Positions 42,848 through 52,045 are shown, numbered from the stretch's first letter. The stretch is 64,000 nt of DNA from DASRDU01 sp035560235 (GCA_035560235.1 DATMAG010000079.1:1-64000); one strand, 5' to 3'. Translations and numbers: made by a program. Notes: generated from the sequence alone by a model not told the origin.

Positions 42848-43477
42848 ATGCTGGACACACTGGATTTGATCAGACAACGGATTTCGGCCAACAAGTTCGA
42901 CACCAGCCGGACGCTTTCAGAAGATGAGATCAGAGAACTGGTCTTTTATGCGACGCAGGCGCCTTCGGCTTACAACCTGCAGCACTGGCGCTTTGTCGCG
43001 CTGACGAAGCGCGAGGACAAGGAGCGGCTGAAGGCTGTGGCGAAGAATCAGCAGAAGGTCGTGGATGCCGCCGTGACTTTCATTGTGCTGGGCGATCTGA
43101 AGGGTTACGAAAAGATGCCGCTGATTGCGAACCGCGCGGTTGAAGCCGGGCTTTTCACCAGGGAGATGGCCGGAGCCTGGGTCGGCCAGACTGAGCGGGC
43201 TTATGCAAACAACGCGCAGTTTGCGCGTGACGAGGCCATTCGTTCGGCGTCGCTGGCTGCGATGACGCTGATGATTGCGGCGAATGCGAAGGGGCTGGTT
43301 GCCGGGCCGATGATCGGGTTTGATCCTGAAGGCGTGAAGCGCGAATTCAGCATCCCTGATCGTTACGTTCCGGTGATGCTCGTGACGGTGGGTTATCCTG
43401 CGCCGGGCAACTTCCCGCGCAAGCCGCGCCTTGAGGTGGATGAGGTGCTGTCGTTCGGCAGCGGGCGCGAATTCTGA
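42848..43477 (+). CDS. Nitroreductase-family FMN oxidoreductase
   Basis: A 209-residue dimeric flavoenzyme. The FMN-binding N-terminus reads RTLSEDEIRELVFYATQAPS followed by AYNLQHWRFVALT; later VAGPMIGFDPEGVKREFSIPDRY matches the family's C-terminal cofactor region. It probably reduces quinones or nitroaromatics with NAD(P)H. It lies 33 bases after doxX and is the last clear member of the marR-controlled unit. Confidence 0.93.
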   Translation: MLDTLDLIRQRISANKFDTSRTLSEDEIRELVFYATQAPSAYNLQHWRFVALTKREDKERLKAVAKNQQKVVDAAVTFIVLGDLKGYEKMPLIANRAVEAGLFTREMAGAWVGQTERAYANNAQFARDEAIRSASLAAMTLMIAANAKGLVAGPMIGFDPEGVKREFSIPDRYVPVMLVTVGYPAPGNFPRKPRLEVDEVLSFGSGREF

Positions 43478-43500
43478 GCGCCGCGCGCAGCGGGCCTTCG

Positions 43501-43591
43501 GTCAGCAGTCAGTGGTTTATGGTGCGCTGGATTCGCGCCGGGCCGCGTGATGTTCTATACTGCGGATGGTGACAAGCCACTGACTACTGAC
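43501..43591. repeat. Inverted repeat of the CAGTGGT heptad family
   Basis: GTCAGCAGTCAGTGG (43501-43515) and CCACTGACTACTGAC (43577-43591) are inverted copies with one mismatch, 61 bases apart. They are built of 7-bp units as in the element at 6460-6586. Confidence 0.8.
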
Positions 43592-43608
43592 AAAGGACAC
43601 AGACTGCA

Positions 43609-44016
43609 ATGTCCGCCAGAATTACCGTTATTGTTTATATTCTGATCTGCCTTGAAGTGGGGCTGCTGCTGATGGTGCTGCCCTGGACTCCGTACTGGAG
43701 CGATAACTTCTTCTTCGATTTCATCCGCAGCAGGCTGCATGCCTCGTGGCTCTCGGCGGCGTTGCAGAGCGGTTACGGGCGCGGCGCAGTAACCGGGCTT
43801 GGAGCGCTCAATATTCTGGCCGGATTGCGCGATGCCTTCAAATTCAGAGAGAGCGTGCAACTGCTCAACAACTGGGAGAACCCGCCGTCGGAGCAGACCG
43901 TCGCTCCGGCTGTCGCTGCGCCGCTGACTGAAGCCAGTGTCATCACATCACCTGTCAGCACATCATCCACTGATTTACCTGATCACCAGCAGCGCCAGTT
44001 TCCGCCGCAGAGCTGA
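43609..44016 (+). CDS. Small hypothetical membrane protein
   Basis: A 135-residue protein with a clear N-terminal transmembrane segment (about residues 5-26). A weaker second one lies at about 60-75 (YGRGAVTGLGALNILAGL), then a Pro/Thr/Ser/Val-rich tail. SDNFFFDFIRSRLHASWL lies between. The arrangement resembles small, poorly characterised membrane proteins. The 3' end overlaps the start of thiE by 80 bases, so either its tail or the thiE start could be shorter than given. Confidence 0.65.
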   Translation: MSARITVIVYILICLEVGLLLMVLPWTPYWSDNFFFDFIRSRLHASWLSAALQSGYGRGAVTGLGALNILAGLRDAFKFRESVQLLNNWENPPSEQTVAPAVAAPLTEASVITSPVSTSSTDLPDHQQRQFPPQS

Positions 44017-44674
44017 ACTGCGGGCCGCCGCAGGCAACAGTCTCGAATCGCCGGAGCGCGCGAGCCTCGAAGCACAACTGGCGGCCATCGGGCTGGCGGC
44101 TGCAGCCGGGTGTCAGTTCATTCAGATTCGCGAACCGGATCTGACGGCGCGTGAACTGAGTGCATTCGTTCGCCGTGCCATCGAACTGGCGCGGCCACAC
44201 GGCGCGCGCGTGCTGGTCAATGACCGGCTGGATGTGGCGCTTGCCACAGGCGCGGATGGTGTTCACCTGCGCACTTCCTCACTCTCAGCCGAGGAAGCGC
44301 GAAGGATTGCGCGCCGCAGCCGGGCCGGTGAATTTCTGATCGGCGCTTCAACTCATAATCTGAAAGAGGCAAAGGAGGCTGAAGCAGGCGGCGCTGATTT
44401 CATCGTCTTCGGGCCGGTCTGTGCGCCGTTGTCGAAGCAGGTCTCCGGCCCGCTGCCGGGACTGTCGGGTCTCGCGGCAGTCTGTCAGGCGGTTGAGATT
44501 CCGGTGATCGGTCTGGGCGGAATGCAGATGGACAACTTTGCGGAAGTCATCAGACAGGGAGCCGCCGGAATTGCCGCAATCAGTCTCTTTACTGATCCGG
44601 ATCATTTGCAGGACAACATCAGAGAACTGCTCAGGCGCGGTCAGAATGGAGCGCACGATCACGATCAAGGGTGA
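43937..44674 (+). CDS. thiE: Thiamine phosphate synthase (ThiE/TenI family)
   Basis: A TIM-barrel enzyme joining hydroxymethylpyrimidine diphosphate and thiazole phosphate. Visible motifs: LIYLITS (first strand), GCQFIQIREPDLTARELS, RVLVNDRLDVALATGADGVHL, IGASTHNLKEAKEAEAGGADF, VFGPV, and PVIGLGGM. It has 245 residues with GTG at 43937. A 20-residue N-terminal extension with an insertion (about 22-40) makes it longer than E. coli ThiE. TenI-type relatives are hard to exclude. No other thiamine genes are adjacent. Confidence 0.88.
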   Translation: MSSHHLSAHHPLIYLITSSASFRRRAELRAAAGNSLESPERASLEAQLAAIGLAAAAGCQFIQIREPDLTARELSAFVRRAIELARPHGARVLVNDRLDVALATGADGVHLRTSSLSAEEARRIARRSRAGEFLIGASTHNLKEAKEAEAGGADFIVFGPVCAPLSKQVSGPLPGLSGLAAVCQAVEIPVIGLGGMQMDNFAEVIRQGAAGIAAISLFTDPDHLQDNIRELLRRGQNGAHDHDQG

Positions 44675-45337
44675 AACCGGGTGCGGCATCGTCAGTTGTT
44701 AATCACTCCAAGCTTCTCTTCACAGTCAGCTTGCAGACTTTTTCCGGTCAGGCTGAAAAAACTGCTGGCCAGCCAGGCGTCATCTGCTATAATGCGCCTA
44801 CCAATAACAAGGGTTTAGTTCAGTTCAGTATTGATCGGCATTTTCAGCCATCTGGTGTTGCGTCCGACCGCGCAATATCAGGATCAGGCAAGCGATCCTG
44901 CAAAGTTTCGCCAGAGCTTTTTGAGCGTAGTCAATAATCGGGAGCCAGGGAACGGCAGCCTCAATTCCTGTTCGGTTTTCCTCATCGCTTGAAGCAGTGC
45001 CAGTGGCGGCTGACAGTGCAGGATTTGGCAGGCTTCCTCAGGCGTCTCACCACGCACTTGAATTCCTGAGTTCCATTCCGTCGGGTTCCGGCAGCAATCC
45101 GCCATTCTTTCAATTACACGCTGGCTTCGCTCACCCGAAGCGCGTGATCGCTGAAGAGATTTATTTGAGTCTGGCAGGTAGTGGCACAAGTGCCCTGAGT
45201 ACAGAGGCAGGCAGGCGCCTGTCCGAAGTTCATTCAGATCAACTGGCAGCTGGCCCCTCATCTCAGAAGCCCCGTTCTGAGCATCGCCCCAGCGCCACAG
45301 GCTCCCACCGGCCTGGTAACAAAATGAAGTTGTATCC
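44675..45337. other. 663-bp gap: promoter-like hexamer and long leader
   Basis: No recognised gene. A perfect TATAAT on plus at 44788-44793 has no good -35; transcription from it would give a leader of about 540 bases to the sigma-like gene. A minus-strand frame runs without stop from 45339 down to 44884 (up to 151 residues, six Cys) and has plausible codon use, but its ATG shares bases with the ATG of the plus gene and no family is recognised. A structured leader RNA and an unrecognised minus gene are both possible. Confidence 0.4.
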
Positions 45338-46543
45338 ATGAAAGCCCTCACACCAAGGACCTGGACCTCACTTCTGAAAAACAATGACGCTGCGATGCTG
45401 TGGCAGGCACTCAATCGTCTGGTCACCGCGCATCCGCTCGTGCGGTCAGCGCAGCGTAATCAGAACAACCCAACCAATCCGGCTCCGCTCTTTTCCACGC
45501 GTGATCTGACTCAGGATTTATATGTCACGCTGCTGGAAAAATCGCGCTTCGATCATTATCTGAGCAGTCGCATGTCGGATTCTGAAATCGAACGCGAAAT
45601 CTTTCAGATCGAGCTGACCAATCTGCTGATTGGTCGTCTGCGACGACAGCGCCCGGAAAATTACCGCATCATCCGCCGCATCAATCAGGTGCTCGAATCC
45701 TCGCCGCGCTTCAAGGCTTACGAACTCAACGGCCAGCGCAGCAGAAATTCGCATTACCGCCATCCGACCAGCCTCTTTTACGGCCTGGCTGAATGGCCTG
45801 TCGACAAGCGGGTCAGAGACAGCGGAACCTTCCAGGAACTGATTGCCGAAGTTCCGACCCGCCTGCGCAACCGGCGGCTCGTCGGCTGTCGCGGCGAAGC
45901 GCAGGTCATCATCACGAGCCAGGAACTGACTGAACTGCTGGTCGAAATCTTCAGGGCCATTGATTCACCGGCTTCGCTCAACGCGCTGCGGTCGCTGGCG
46001 CTCTCAAGGCTGCCCGTCTACGACGTGACGATGACGGCCATCGAAGAGGACAGCACCAACGATGAAGGTCAGTCGCGCAATCGCTTCCATTCACTGGCGA
46101 CCACCAACGCCAGCCCGGAGCAGATCACGCTGCGCCAGGAACAGGAAGCGCTCGCGCGCCGCGCGGCCAGAGATTTTCTCGACCGCCTGAGCCGCCTGAC
46201 CCGCTCACACGATCAGCGCACCGAACGGTTCTGGCGCGTGCTGTGGCACTGTTACTTCGACCCGGCGGAGCCTTCGCAGCTTTCCATCGCCGAGATGGTC
46301 GGCATCTCGGATTCATCGGTGAGCGATTATCGTCGCCGGATTGAAAGCGAGATGCGGAAGCTGGGTTTCGAGCCTGAGCAGTTGCGCTACTTCGCTGAAG
46401 AGCTTGACGAACAGTTGCGGCTGCGGCTGAAACAACTCAGCAAACGCCGCGAACAGGCCTGGGCCGGAAAGGCAGTCAGGCCGGTCTGGCAGACGTTCAG
46501 TTACAATTCGCTGGCCACTCTCGAAGGCCTGCCGGCAGCATAA
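45338..46543 (+). CDS. Sigma-70-like protein with C-terminal region-4-type HTH
   Basis: A 401-residue protein. The C-terminal part (about 315-350) reads LSIAEMVGISDSSVSDYRRRIESEM, a region-4-type helix-turn-helix. The N-terminal half has LFSTRDLTQDLYVTLLEKSRFDHYL, reminiscent of sigma region 2 (helices near DLxQD). The middle (about 145-250) is an unusual insertion absent from ECF sigmas, which are usually about 200 residues. It may be a diverged sigma factor or a DNA-binding relative. No anti-sigma gene is recognised next to it. A long leader upstream and a strong terminator downstream suggest a single-gene unit. Confidence 0.7.
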   Translation: MKALTPRTWTSLLKNNDAAMLWQALNRLVTAHPLVRSAQRNQNNPTNPAPLFSTRDLTQDLYVTLLEKSRFDHYLSSRMSDSEIEREIFQIELTNLLIGRLRRQRPENYRIIRRINQVLESSPRFKAYELNGQRSRNSHYRHPTSLFYGLAEWPVDKRVRDSGTFQELIAEVPTRLRNRRLVGCRGEAQVIITSQELTELLVEIFRAIDSPASLNALRSLALSRLPVYDVTMTAIEEDSTNDEGQSRNRFHSLATTNASPEQITLRQEQEALARRAARDFLDRLSRLTRSHDQRTERFWRVLWHCYFDPAEPSQLSIAEMVGISDSSVSDYRRRIESEMRKLGFEPEQLRYFAEELDEQLRLRLKQLSKRREQAWAGKAVRPVWQTFSYNSLATLEGLPAA

Positions 46544-46553
46544 GGCGCATCCG

Positions 46554-46648
46554 GCAGCAGCGGGCGGGACGCAGAAGAGGAAGAAACGGCGCAGGCTTTC
46601 GGCTGCTCCCGTCTCTCCTGTTTCTGCGGCCTGCCCGCTGCTGCTTTT
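46554..46648 (+). terminator. Long hairpin terminator after the sigma-like gene
   Basis: The stem GCAGCAGCGGGC (46554-46565) pairs with GCCCGCTGCTGC (46633-46644), continues inward with CGCAGAA/TTCTGCG, and is followed by TTTT. It ends 12-100 bases after the stop. The rest of the gap to 46911 shows no gene or clear promoter. Confidence 0.75.
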
Positions 46649-46911
46649 CCCCTTGAGTTACCTCGCCGGGCAGGGCTATGATGCCGCCGCCTTCAATGCC
46701 CCGTGTCAATTCAGACAGGCAGAATCCAGCCAGTCACGGACGTGACCGGCCTCATCGTTTGCGCTGAGGTTCTGCGCTGATTGCGCGGGTAACTACCCTT
46801 CCCCGAAACAGACCGGCACAGCATTGACAGGTATCACAACCTGCATACAGCAGTCAGGAGTCTGAGTGTGACTGACCACTTTGCCCGGACTGCGCTAACT
46901 GAACGGAATCA

Positions 46912-47796
46912 ATGAAGCAGGAACAAGAGATAATCAATGCGCTCACGGTGGACGTGGAGGACTATTACCAGGTCGAAGCATTTGCCGGAGTGGTGAGCCG
47001 CGAAGACTGGCCGCTGTGGGAATCGCGGGTGGAACGCAATACTCTGACGATCCTCGATCTGTTCGCCCGCTCCAATGTCTGCGGAACCTTTTTCACGCTC
47101 GGATGGGTGGCTGAGCGTCACCCTTCGCTGGTGCGTGAAATCGCCGCCGCCGGGCACGAAGTGGCCTGTCACGGTTACGAACACCGGCTGATTTACACGC
47201 AGACGCCGGAACAGTTCAGAGAGGACGTGCGCCGCGCCCGGAAAGTGCTCGAAGACCTGACGGGGACGCCGGTGGACGGTTATCGCGCCCCGAGTTATTC
47301 GATTACGGCAGAAAGTCTGTGGGCCTTTGACGTGCTGATTGAGGAAGGCTTCCGCTACGATTCGTCCATCTTCCCGATTCATCACGACCGTTATGGAATG
47401 CCGAAGGCCGAACGCTTTCCTCACATTGTCCGGAGCGCAGGCGGAGAGATCGTCGAGTTCCCGCCGTCAACGCTCAGGCTCTGTGGCATCAATCTGCCGA
47501 TTTCGGGCGGCGGTTATTTCCGGCTGCTGCCTTACGGAGTTTTCAGCCGGGGCGTGTCGCGTCTCAATCAGCGGGAGAAGCAGTCCGCGATCTTTTTTAT
47601 TCACCCCTGGGAGGTTGACCCGGCTCAGCCGGTTGTGCCAGCATCCCGGCTCAATCACTGGCGGCATCGGCTCAATCTGCATCGCACGCTGCCGCGTCTG
47701 GAAAGGCTGCTCAGTGATTTTCGATTTGCTCCGGTGCGCTACGTGCTCAATCAAATGCTCCCGGCAGAAAGAAGCCGGGCAGCCAGCGCCGTCTGA
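46912..47796 (+). CDS. XrtA-system polysaccharide deacetylase (DUF3473 type)
   Basis: A CE4/NodB-type deacetylase of 294 residues. The N-terminal NALTVDVEDYYQVEAF is the hallmark of the exosortase-associated subfamily (TIGR03006-like). It is followed by GTFFTLGWVAERHPSLVREIAAAGHEVACHGYEH with the metal His, GYRAPSYSIT, and the C-terminal DUF3473 part with GGGYFRLLPY and FFIHPWEVDPAQP. Cytoplasmic; it probably de-N-acetylates a precursor of the exopolysaccharide. First gene of the locus, 66 bases before the FemAB-like gene. Confidence 0.92.
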   Translation: MKQEQEIINALTVDVEDYYQVEAFAGVVSREDWPLWESRVERNTLTILDLFARSNVCGTFFTLGWVAERHPSLVREIAAAGHEVACHGYEHRLIYTQTPEQFREDVRRARKVLEDLTGTPVDGYRAPSYSITAESLWAFDVLIEEGFRYDSSIFPIHHDRYGMPKAERFPHIVRSAGGEIVEFPPSTLRLCGINLPISGGGYFRLLPYGVFSRGVSRLNQREKQSAIFFIHPWEVDPAQPVVPASRLNHWRHRLNLHRTLPRLERLLSDFRFAPVRYVLNQMLPAERSRAASAV

Positions 47797-47862
47797 GAAG
47801 TTCATCAACCTCAAACCTGCGCTCAGGTCATTACCATCCCCCAGCCCTTTGATTACAGTTCT

Positions 47863-48987
47863 GTGAACAGTGCAGTCTCTGAAATGGCGCGGGAGAAAGT
47901 CCCGGCGCTGACGATCAACAGGTTCACCGGCTCCTCCGACGGCTGGCCGACTGACGTGTGGACGGCGTGGGATGATTATGTGCGGCGGCACCCGGCAGGC
48001 ACCTTCTGCCATTTGTCAGGCTGGGGCCGCGTCATCGAACGCACCTTTCATCACCAGCCCTGCCATCTTTATGCTGAACGCGCAGGACAGATCGCAGGTG
48101 TCCTGCCGCTGTTTTACGTTCGCACCCGGCTGTTCGGAACGATGCTGGTTTCCTCTCCGAACGCAGTTTACGGCGGGGCGCTGGCTGATGATGAAGCGGC
48201 CAGACGGGCGCTGCTTGATGAAGCCGCGCGGCTCGCGACTGAACTGAAGGTTGATTATCTCGAACTGCGCGATGCTCGCGAACCGCTGACGCCCGGCGGC
48301 GAACCGCTGCAGGACGGCCCGGAATTCAGAGGCCGGGAGTTGTACGTCTCCTTCGAGCATCCGATCACGCCCGACGAGGAGGCGCTGATGAAAACGTTTC
48401 CGCGCGACGTGCGAACGATGATTCGCAAGGGCATCAAAAACGGCCTCACTGCGGAATGCGGGCGCGAAGAGTTTCTGGATACCTTCTACGATGTCTACGC
48501 GCACAGTCTGCGGAATCTCGGGACGCCCGTGTTTCCGAAACGACTCTTTGCCGAATTTCTGCGCGAGTTCCCGACTCAAAGCGACATTCTGCTGATCACG
48601 CAGAACGGAAAGACTGCCGGAGCCGTGCTGAGTTTCTATTTCCGCGATTACGTTGTGCCGTATTACGCGGGCGCTTACCCGGAGTTTTACCGCGCCGGCA
48701 TCAACAACTTTATGTACTGGGAGCTGATGCGGCGCGCGGCGGCGCGCGGCTGCCGCAACTTCGATTTCGGACGCAGCAAGCTCGGGACCGGAGCCTGCGA
48801 GTTCAAGCGCGGCTGGGGCATGCTGATGCGCCCGCTGCCTTACAAATACTTTCTGGTGCGGTCGCAGGAGCTGCCCAATCTCAATCCGACCAATCCGAAA
48901 TTTGAACTGATGATCCGGGTCTGGAAAAAACTGCCCCTCGGCGTCACCAGGCTGCTGGGGCCGATGATTGTCAGAAATCTGCCGTAA
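47863..48987 (+). CDS. FemAB-like protein, XrtA/PEP-CTERM-associated
   Basis: A 374-residue GNAT-fold protein related to FemA/B peptidyl transferases (TIGR03019-like). Motifs: HPAGTFCHLSGWGRVIERTF, GQIAGVLPLFYVRTRLFGTMLVSSPNAVYGG, MIRKGIKNGL, TAGAVLSFYFRDYVVPYYAG, and the C-terminal YWELMRRAAARGCRNFDFGRSK followed by GTGACEFKRGWG. Members occur almost only next to exosortase loci; their reaction is not established. GTG at 47863 or ATG at 47884 could be the start. Confidence 0.9.
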   Translation: MNSAVSEMAREKVPALTINRFTGSSDGWPTDVWTAWDDYVRRHPAGTFCHLSGWGRVIERTFHHQPCHLYAERAGQIAGVLPLFYVRTRLFGTMLVSSPNAVYGGALADDEAARRALLDEAARLATELKVDYLELRDAREPLTPGGEPLQDGPEFRGRELYVSFEHPITPDEEALMKTFPRDVRTMIRKGIKNGLTAECGREEFLDTFYDVYAHSLRNLGTPVFPKRLFAEFLREFPTQSDILLITQNGKTAGAVLSFYFRDYVVPYYAGAYPEFYRAGINNFMYWELMRRAAARGCRNFDFGRSKLGTGACEFKRGWGMLMRPLPYKYFLVRSQELPNLNPTNPKFELMIRVWKKLPLGVTRLLGPMIVRNLP

Positions 48988-49105
48988 AAAGCACCCGCCG
49001 GATGCGCCCAGGCTCGTCCGGCATCTGATTCTGCGTGCTGACTGCTGAATCAGCGAATCTGTCTGCCCCGTAGTTGTGTTCGCTCGCAACTGACAGTAAT
49101 TGTGT

Positions 49106-50047
49106 ATGAGTTTTTCATCGGGCAATCTGGTTTCGGTAATTGTTCCCTGCTTCAATCAGGCGCGCTTTCTCAGTCAGGCGCTCGACAGCATCCTGCGGCA
49201 GACTCACCGGCAGTTTGAAATCATCCTGATCAACGACGGCTCGACCGATGAAACCGCCGAGGTCGCCGCCCGCTATCCCGAAGTCAGATATTTTTATCAG
49301 CCGAATCAGGGCCGCTCAGCCGCCCGCAATCTCGGCGCGCGCGTCAGCCAGGGCGATTACCTGGTCTTTCTGGATGCCGATGATGCGCTGCTTCCGAATG
49401 CGCTTGAGGACGGCCTGAACTGTCTCAGGCAGCATCCTGAAGCGGGCTTCGTTTACGGGCAGTACCGGCTGATTGCCGCCGATGGTTCGCCGCTCCCGCT
49501 GTCTCCGCCTGCAGTTTCTGACGATGAGGGTTATCAGGCCTTACTGCAGCAGAACAGCGTCGGAATGCTGGCCTCCGCGATGTTCCGTCGCGCCTGGTAT
49601 GAAAGCGTCAGGGGTTTTGATTGCAGCCTGCACGCCTGCGAGGACTACGAACTCTATCTGAGAATTGCGCGCCTGTACCCGGTGGCCAGGCATCAGAACG
49701 TGGTCGCGCTCTATCGCCAGCACGAAGCCAACACCACGCTCGATTCGCGGCTGATGCTGAGAACTGTTCTCACCGTGCTGAGCGCGCAGCGACTTCACGT
49801 CAGAGGCAATGATCAGCACGAAGAAGCGCTGCGAAAAGGCCTGGCCTTTGCCCGCGAAGTCTACGGCCATCGCCTGATGGCCGAGGCGCTCAGAAATCTG
49901 TCCCGCGTCAGCACCTGGCCGCGCGCTCTGTCCGATGTCATCCTGGTTTTGCGTTATTACCCCGATGGTGTGCTGAAAGGGTTCTTCCGCAGACTGAAAG
50001 CGCTCTTTCGCGGAACCTGGCAATCGCAGCCTGACACCCGGCCCTGA
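49106..50047 (+). CDS. Glycosyltransferase family 2
   Basis: A 313-residue GT-A enzyme. VSVIVPCFNQARFLSQALDSIL, ILINDGSTDET and the DxD-like VFLDADDALLPNAL give the nucleotide-sugar site; the acceptor-side acidic motif is CEDYELYLRIA. No membrane helices, so it acts at the cytoplasmic face. ATG at 49106 is preferred over TTG at 49100. The transferred sugar is unknown. It ends 22 bases before a convergent deacetylase. Confidence 0.9.
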   Translation: MSFSSGNLVSVIVPCFNQARFLSQALDSILRQTHRQFEIILINDGSTDETAEVAARYPEVRYFYQPNQGRSAARNLGARVSQGDYLVFLDADDALLPNALEDGLNCLRQHPEAGFVYGQYRLIAADGSPLPLSPPAVSDDEGYQALLQQNSVGMLASAMFRRAWYESVRGFDCSLHACEDYELYLRIARLYPVARHQNVVALYRQHEANTTLDSRLMLRTVLTVLSAQRLHVRGNDQHEEALRKGLAFAREVYGHRLMAEALRNLSRVSTWPRALSDVILVLRYYPDGVLKGFFRRLKALFRGTWQSQPDTRP

Positions 50048-50069
50048 TTCAGACCTCTCAACCTGCAGC

Positions 50070-51113
50070 TCAGTCGTAGAGCCAGTGCGCGAGCCAGGCA
50101 GCAAATTCCCTTCCGTTCCAATCCCTGACCTCGACGCGCGGCAGCGTGAACTGATCCGCTTCCGGCCTGACCACGCCCCGGCGAGTTGTACAGGCGAGCG
50201 TGAACCCCGCTTCACGCACCAGTGCCGGAGATTCATCGTCGTGATCGCCGTAAGGATAGGCAAAGCTCGTGACCGGACGCTCAAGAATCCTTTCAAGCGC
50301 GAGCCTGCCCTGAATGATTTCATCGCGCTGCCTGGCCGACGCCAGCCGCGAAAGCAGCGGATGCGTCGCCGTATGCCCGCCGATTTCGATCAGCGGATCA
50401 GCGGCCAGCAAATGAAGTTCATCCGCCGTCAGAAACCGGTGAGTTTCACGAACCGCCGCGCTGCTTCCGGCCTGCGCTCTCAGTTCAGCCAGAGCCTGCT
50501 CGCGCGCCCCGGCTTCGAGCGGCTGCAGCAGCCGATACAGTTCGCGGCAGAGCCGGTGACGCGGCGTCGGATCAGTTCCCTGCACTGCCCGCCACTTCTG
50601 ATCGCGCTCAAAAGCCGACGCGCTGTAGCTCGCGCTTTCACCCAGATTCCATTCAAACTTCTGCCCGTTGATGCCGAGCCGCAGCTGTGACGGAAGACTG
50701 CCCGGCTGAAGCAGCAGCCGCTCCATCTCATCCGACCAGAATTCACGCCCCGAGCCGACGTTGTCGCTGACAACAAAGACCGTCGCCGGAATTTCAAAAC
50801 GCTCAAGCAGCGGGCGCGCAGCGTGCAGATTGTCGGCGTAACCGTCATCGAAGGTCACAGCCACCGGGCGGCGCGAAAGCAGTGACGGCTTTTCGCCCGC
50901 CACTGCTTCAGTGATCTCGCGCAGCGGCACGGGCTGAAACTTCCGGCGCAGCACTTCAAGCTGCTCTGCAAAATGCTGCGGCGACACGCAGCAGCCCCAC
51001 GGATCAGGCCGCGCCGCCGTGATCCGGTGATACATCAGAATCAGCCCGCCGGGAATGAAGCGACTGCTCAGCCGCCGCGACAACTGCTTCACTTTTCCGG
51101 CACTCAGTTTCAT
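50070..51113 (-). CDS. Polysaccharide deacetylase (CE4)
   Basis: A 347-residue NodB-fold protein, different from the XrtA-type enzyme at 46912. LILMYHRI near the start, VAVTFDDGYADNL with the metal-binding Asp pair, the second motif IGGHTATHPLLSRL with two His, and FAYPYGDHDDES mark the CE4 core. A central insertion of about 80 residues (roughly 135-215) lies between motifs one and two. ATG at 51113 has GAGAGGG just upstream. Last of four minus-strand genes. Confidence 0.9.
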   Translation of the reverse strand: MKLSAGKVKQLSRRLSSRFIPGGLILMYHRITAARPDPWGCCVSPQHFAEQLEVLRRKFQPVPLREITEAVAGEKPSLLSRRPVAVTFDDGYADNLHAARPLLERFEIPATVFVVSDNVGSGREFWSDEMERLLLQPGSLPSQLRLGINGQKFEWNLGESASYSASAFERDQKWRAVQGTDPTPRHRLCRELYRLLQPLEAGAREQALAELRAQAGSSAAVRETHRFLTADELHLLAADPLIEIGGHTATHPLLSRLASARQRDEIIQGRLALERILERPVTSFAYPYGDHDDESPALVREAGFTLACTTRRGVVRPEADQFTLPRVEVRDWNGREFAAWLAHWLYD

Positions 51114-51147
51114 TTGCCCTCTCAATCAGAGCCTGAAGGATTGCGAG

Positions 51148-51174
51148 AACCACGGAGAAACGAAGAACACGAAG
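51148..51174. repeat. Short 9-bp-period repeat (CACGAAG family)
   Basis: Units AACCACGGA, GAAACGAAG, AACACGAAG lie in tandem in the 94-bp gap between the deacetylase and methyltransferase genes. Single-armed. Confidence 0.65.
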
Positions 51175-51207
51175 AGGTGCGTTCACTGATGGTCAGCAGT
51201 GCTCTAT

Positions 51208-51993
51208 TCATTTCACTGCTCTGACCGCGATTGAAAATTCGTAGTCGTGATCGTGATAGTCCAGTTCTTCCTTTTTCAGTTCGCTGGCCGAGAGTCCGTG
51301 CAGAAAGGAGATGGCCACGAGGACATTGCCGAAGGCCGTGACCTGCACCGTTTCGGGCGGAAAGACTTCCGCAAGGAAACGCCGCGCCGAATATGAAGTA
51401 AAGCGCCAGTAATCGCCCCAGCGGTCAGCTTCGGCGCGACAGATCTGATGGCTCATGCCCGGAAAGGTCGCGAGCAGCACGCCGCCCGGCTTGAGAATGC
51501 GATGGAGCGTGCGCAGCGCGGCGTGAAAATCGTAAATCAGATAGAGCGTTTCGGTCAGCACGATGCAGTCGAACGTCTCAGCCGGAATGTGCGGAGCGTC
51601 GGCCAGATCGCCGATGATCGTCGCCTGCGGATTCCCGGCTTCGATGTGCAGCACATCGCTGCGGGTAACGCGGTCGCCGCCGAATCTGAGCGTGTAACTG
51701 TTGTCTCCGATTTCAAGCACGCGCCCGCGAATGTCGGCTGAATTGGCGGCCAGAAAGTTTTCAATGTAGTAACGATCAATCGGCCCGCCCCGCGAGTATC
51801 CATAATCGCGGCAGATGGGCGTCACCCGCCGCAGACTGCCAAAGCGCACCCAGCCCGGCGGCGGCCAATGCCAGTACCAGCGCCGCACCCTGACCGGCAC
51901 CAGAGCCTTGAGAATTCCCCTGGCCGCCTTCACTCCCGCGCCGAGCAGAGCGCCGAATCCGCGTGGTGAGAGAGCCTCATCAGGGCTGGACAT
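51208..51993 (-). CDS. Class I SAM-dependent methyltransferase
   Basis: A 261-residue protein. An N-terminal basic region with a WYWHWPPPGWVRFGSLRR stretch precedes the Rossmann part: GRVLEIGDNSYTLRFGGD (SAM motif I), ATIIGDLADAPHIPAETFD (motif II/acidic loop), IVLTETLYLIYDFHAALRTLHRILKPGGVLLAT (post-motif). It probably methylates a sugar or lipid-linked intermediate of the polysaccharide; the acceptor is unknown. It lies between the gmhB-like and deacetylase genes. Confidence 0.88.
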   Translation of the reverse strand: MSSPDEALSPRGFGALLGAGVKAARGILKALVPVRVRRWYWHWPPPGWVRFGSLRRVTPICRDYGYSRGGPIDRYYIENFLAANSADIRGRVLEIGDNSYTLRFGGDRVTRSDVLHIEAGNPQATIIGDLADAPHIPAETFDCIVLTETLYLIYDFHAALRTLHRILKPGGVLLATFPGMSHQICRAEADRWGDYWRFTSYSARRFLAEVFPPETVQVTAFGNVLVAISFLHGLSASELKKEELDYHDHDYEFSIAVRAVK

Positions 51994-52045
51994 AAACGAA
52001 TACTCCTGAGTGACAGATTCAGCAGCTTTCGGCAGCGGGCTGCAT

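Noticed and set aside
44671..44937. 88-residue plus-strand ORF after thiE
   Set aside because: It contains the TATAAT promoter-like element, has low-complexity composition and no ribosome site or family.
44884..45339. Minus-strand frame opposite the leader of the sigma-like gene
   Set aside because: Not called as a gene because its ATG shares bases with the plus-strand ATG, it has no ribosome site or recognisable domain, and conservation cannot be checked. Kept as an open question in the findings.
46815..46830. GGCAC element resembling a sigma-54 site upstream of the XrtA-type deacetylase
   Set aside because: The -12 half reads TGAC instead of TTGC at the required spacing.
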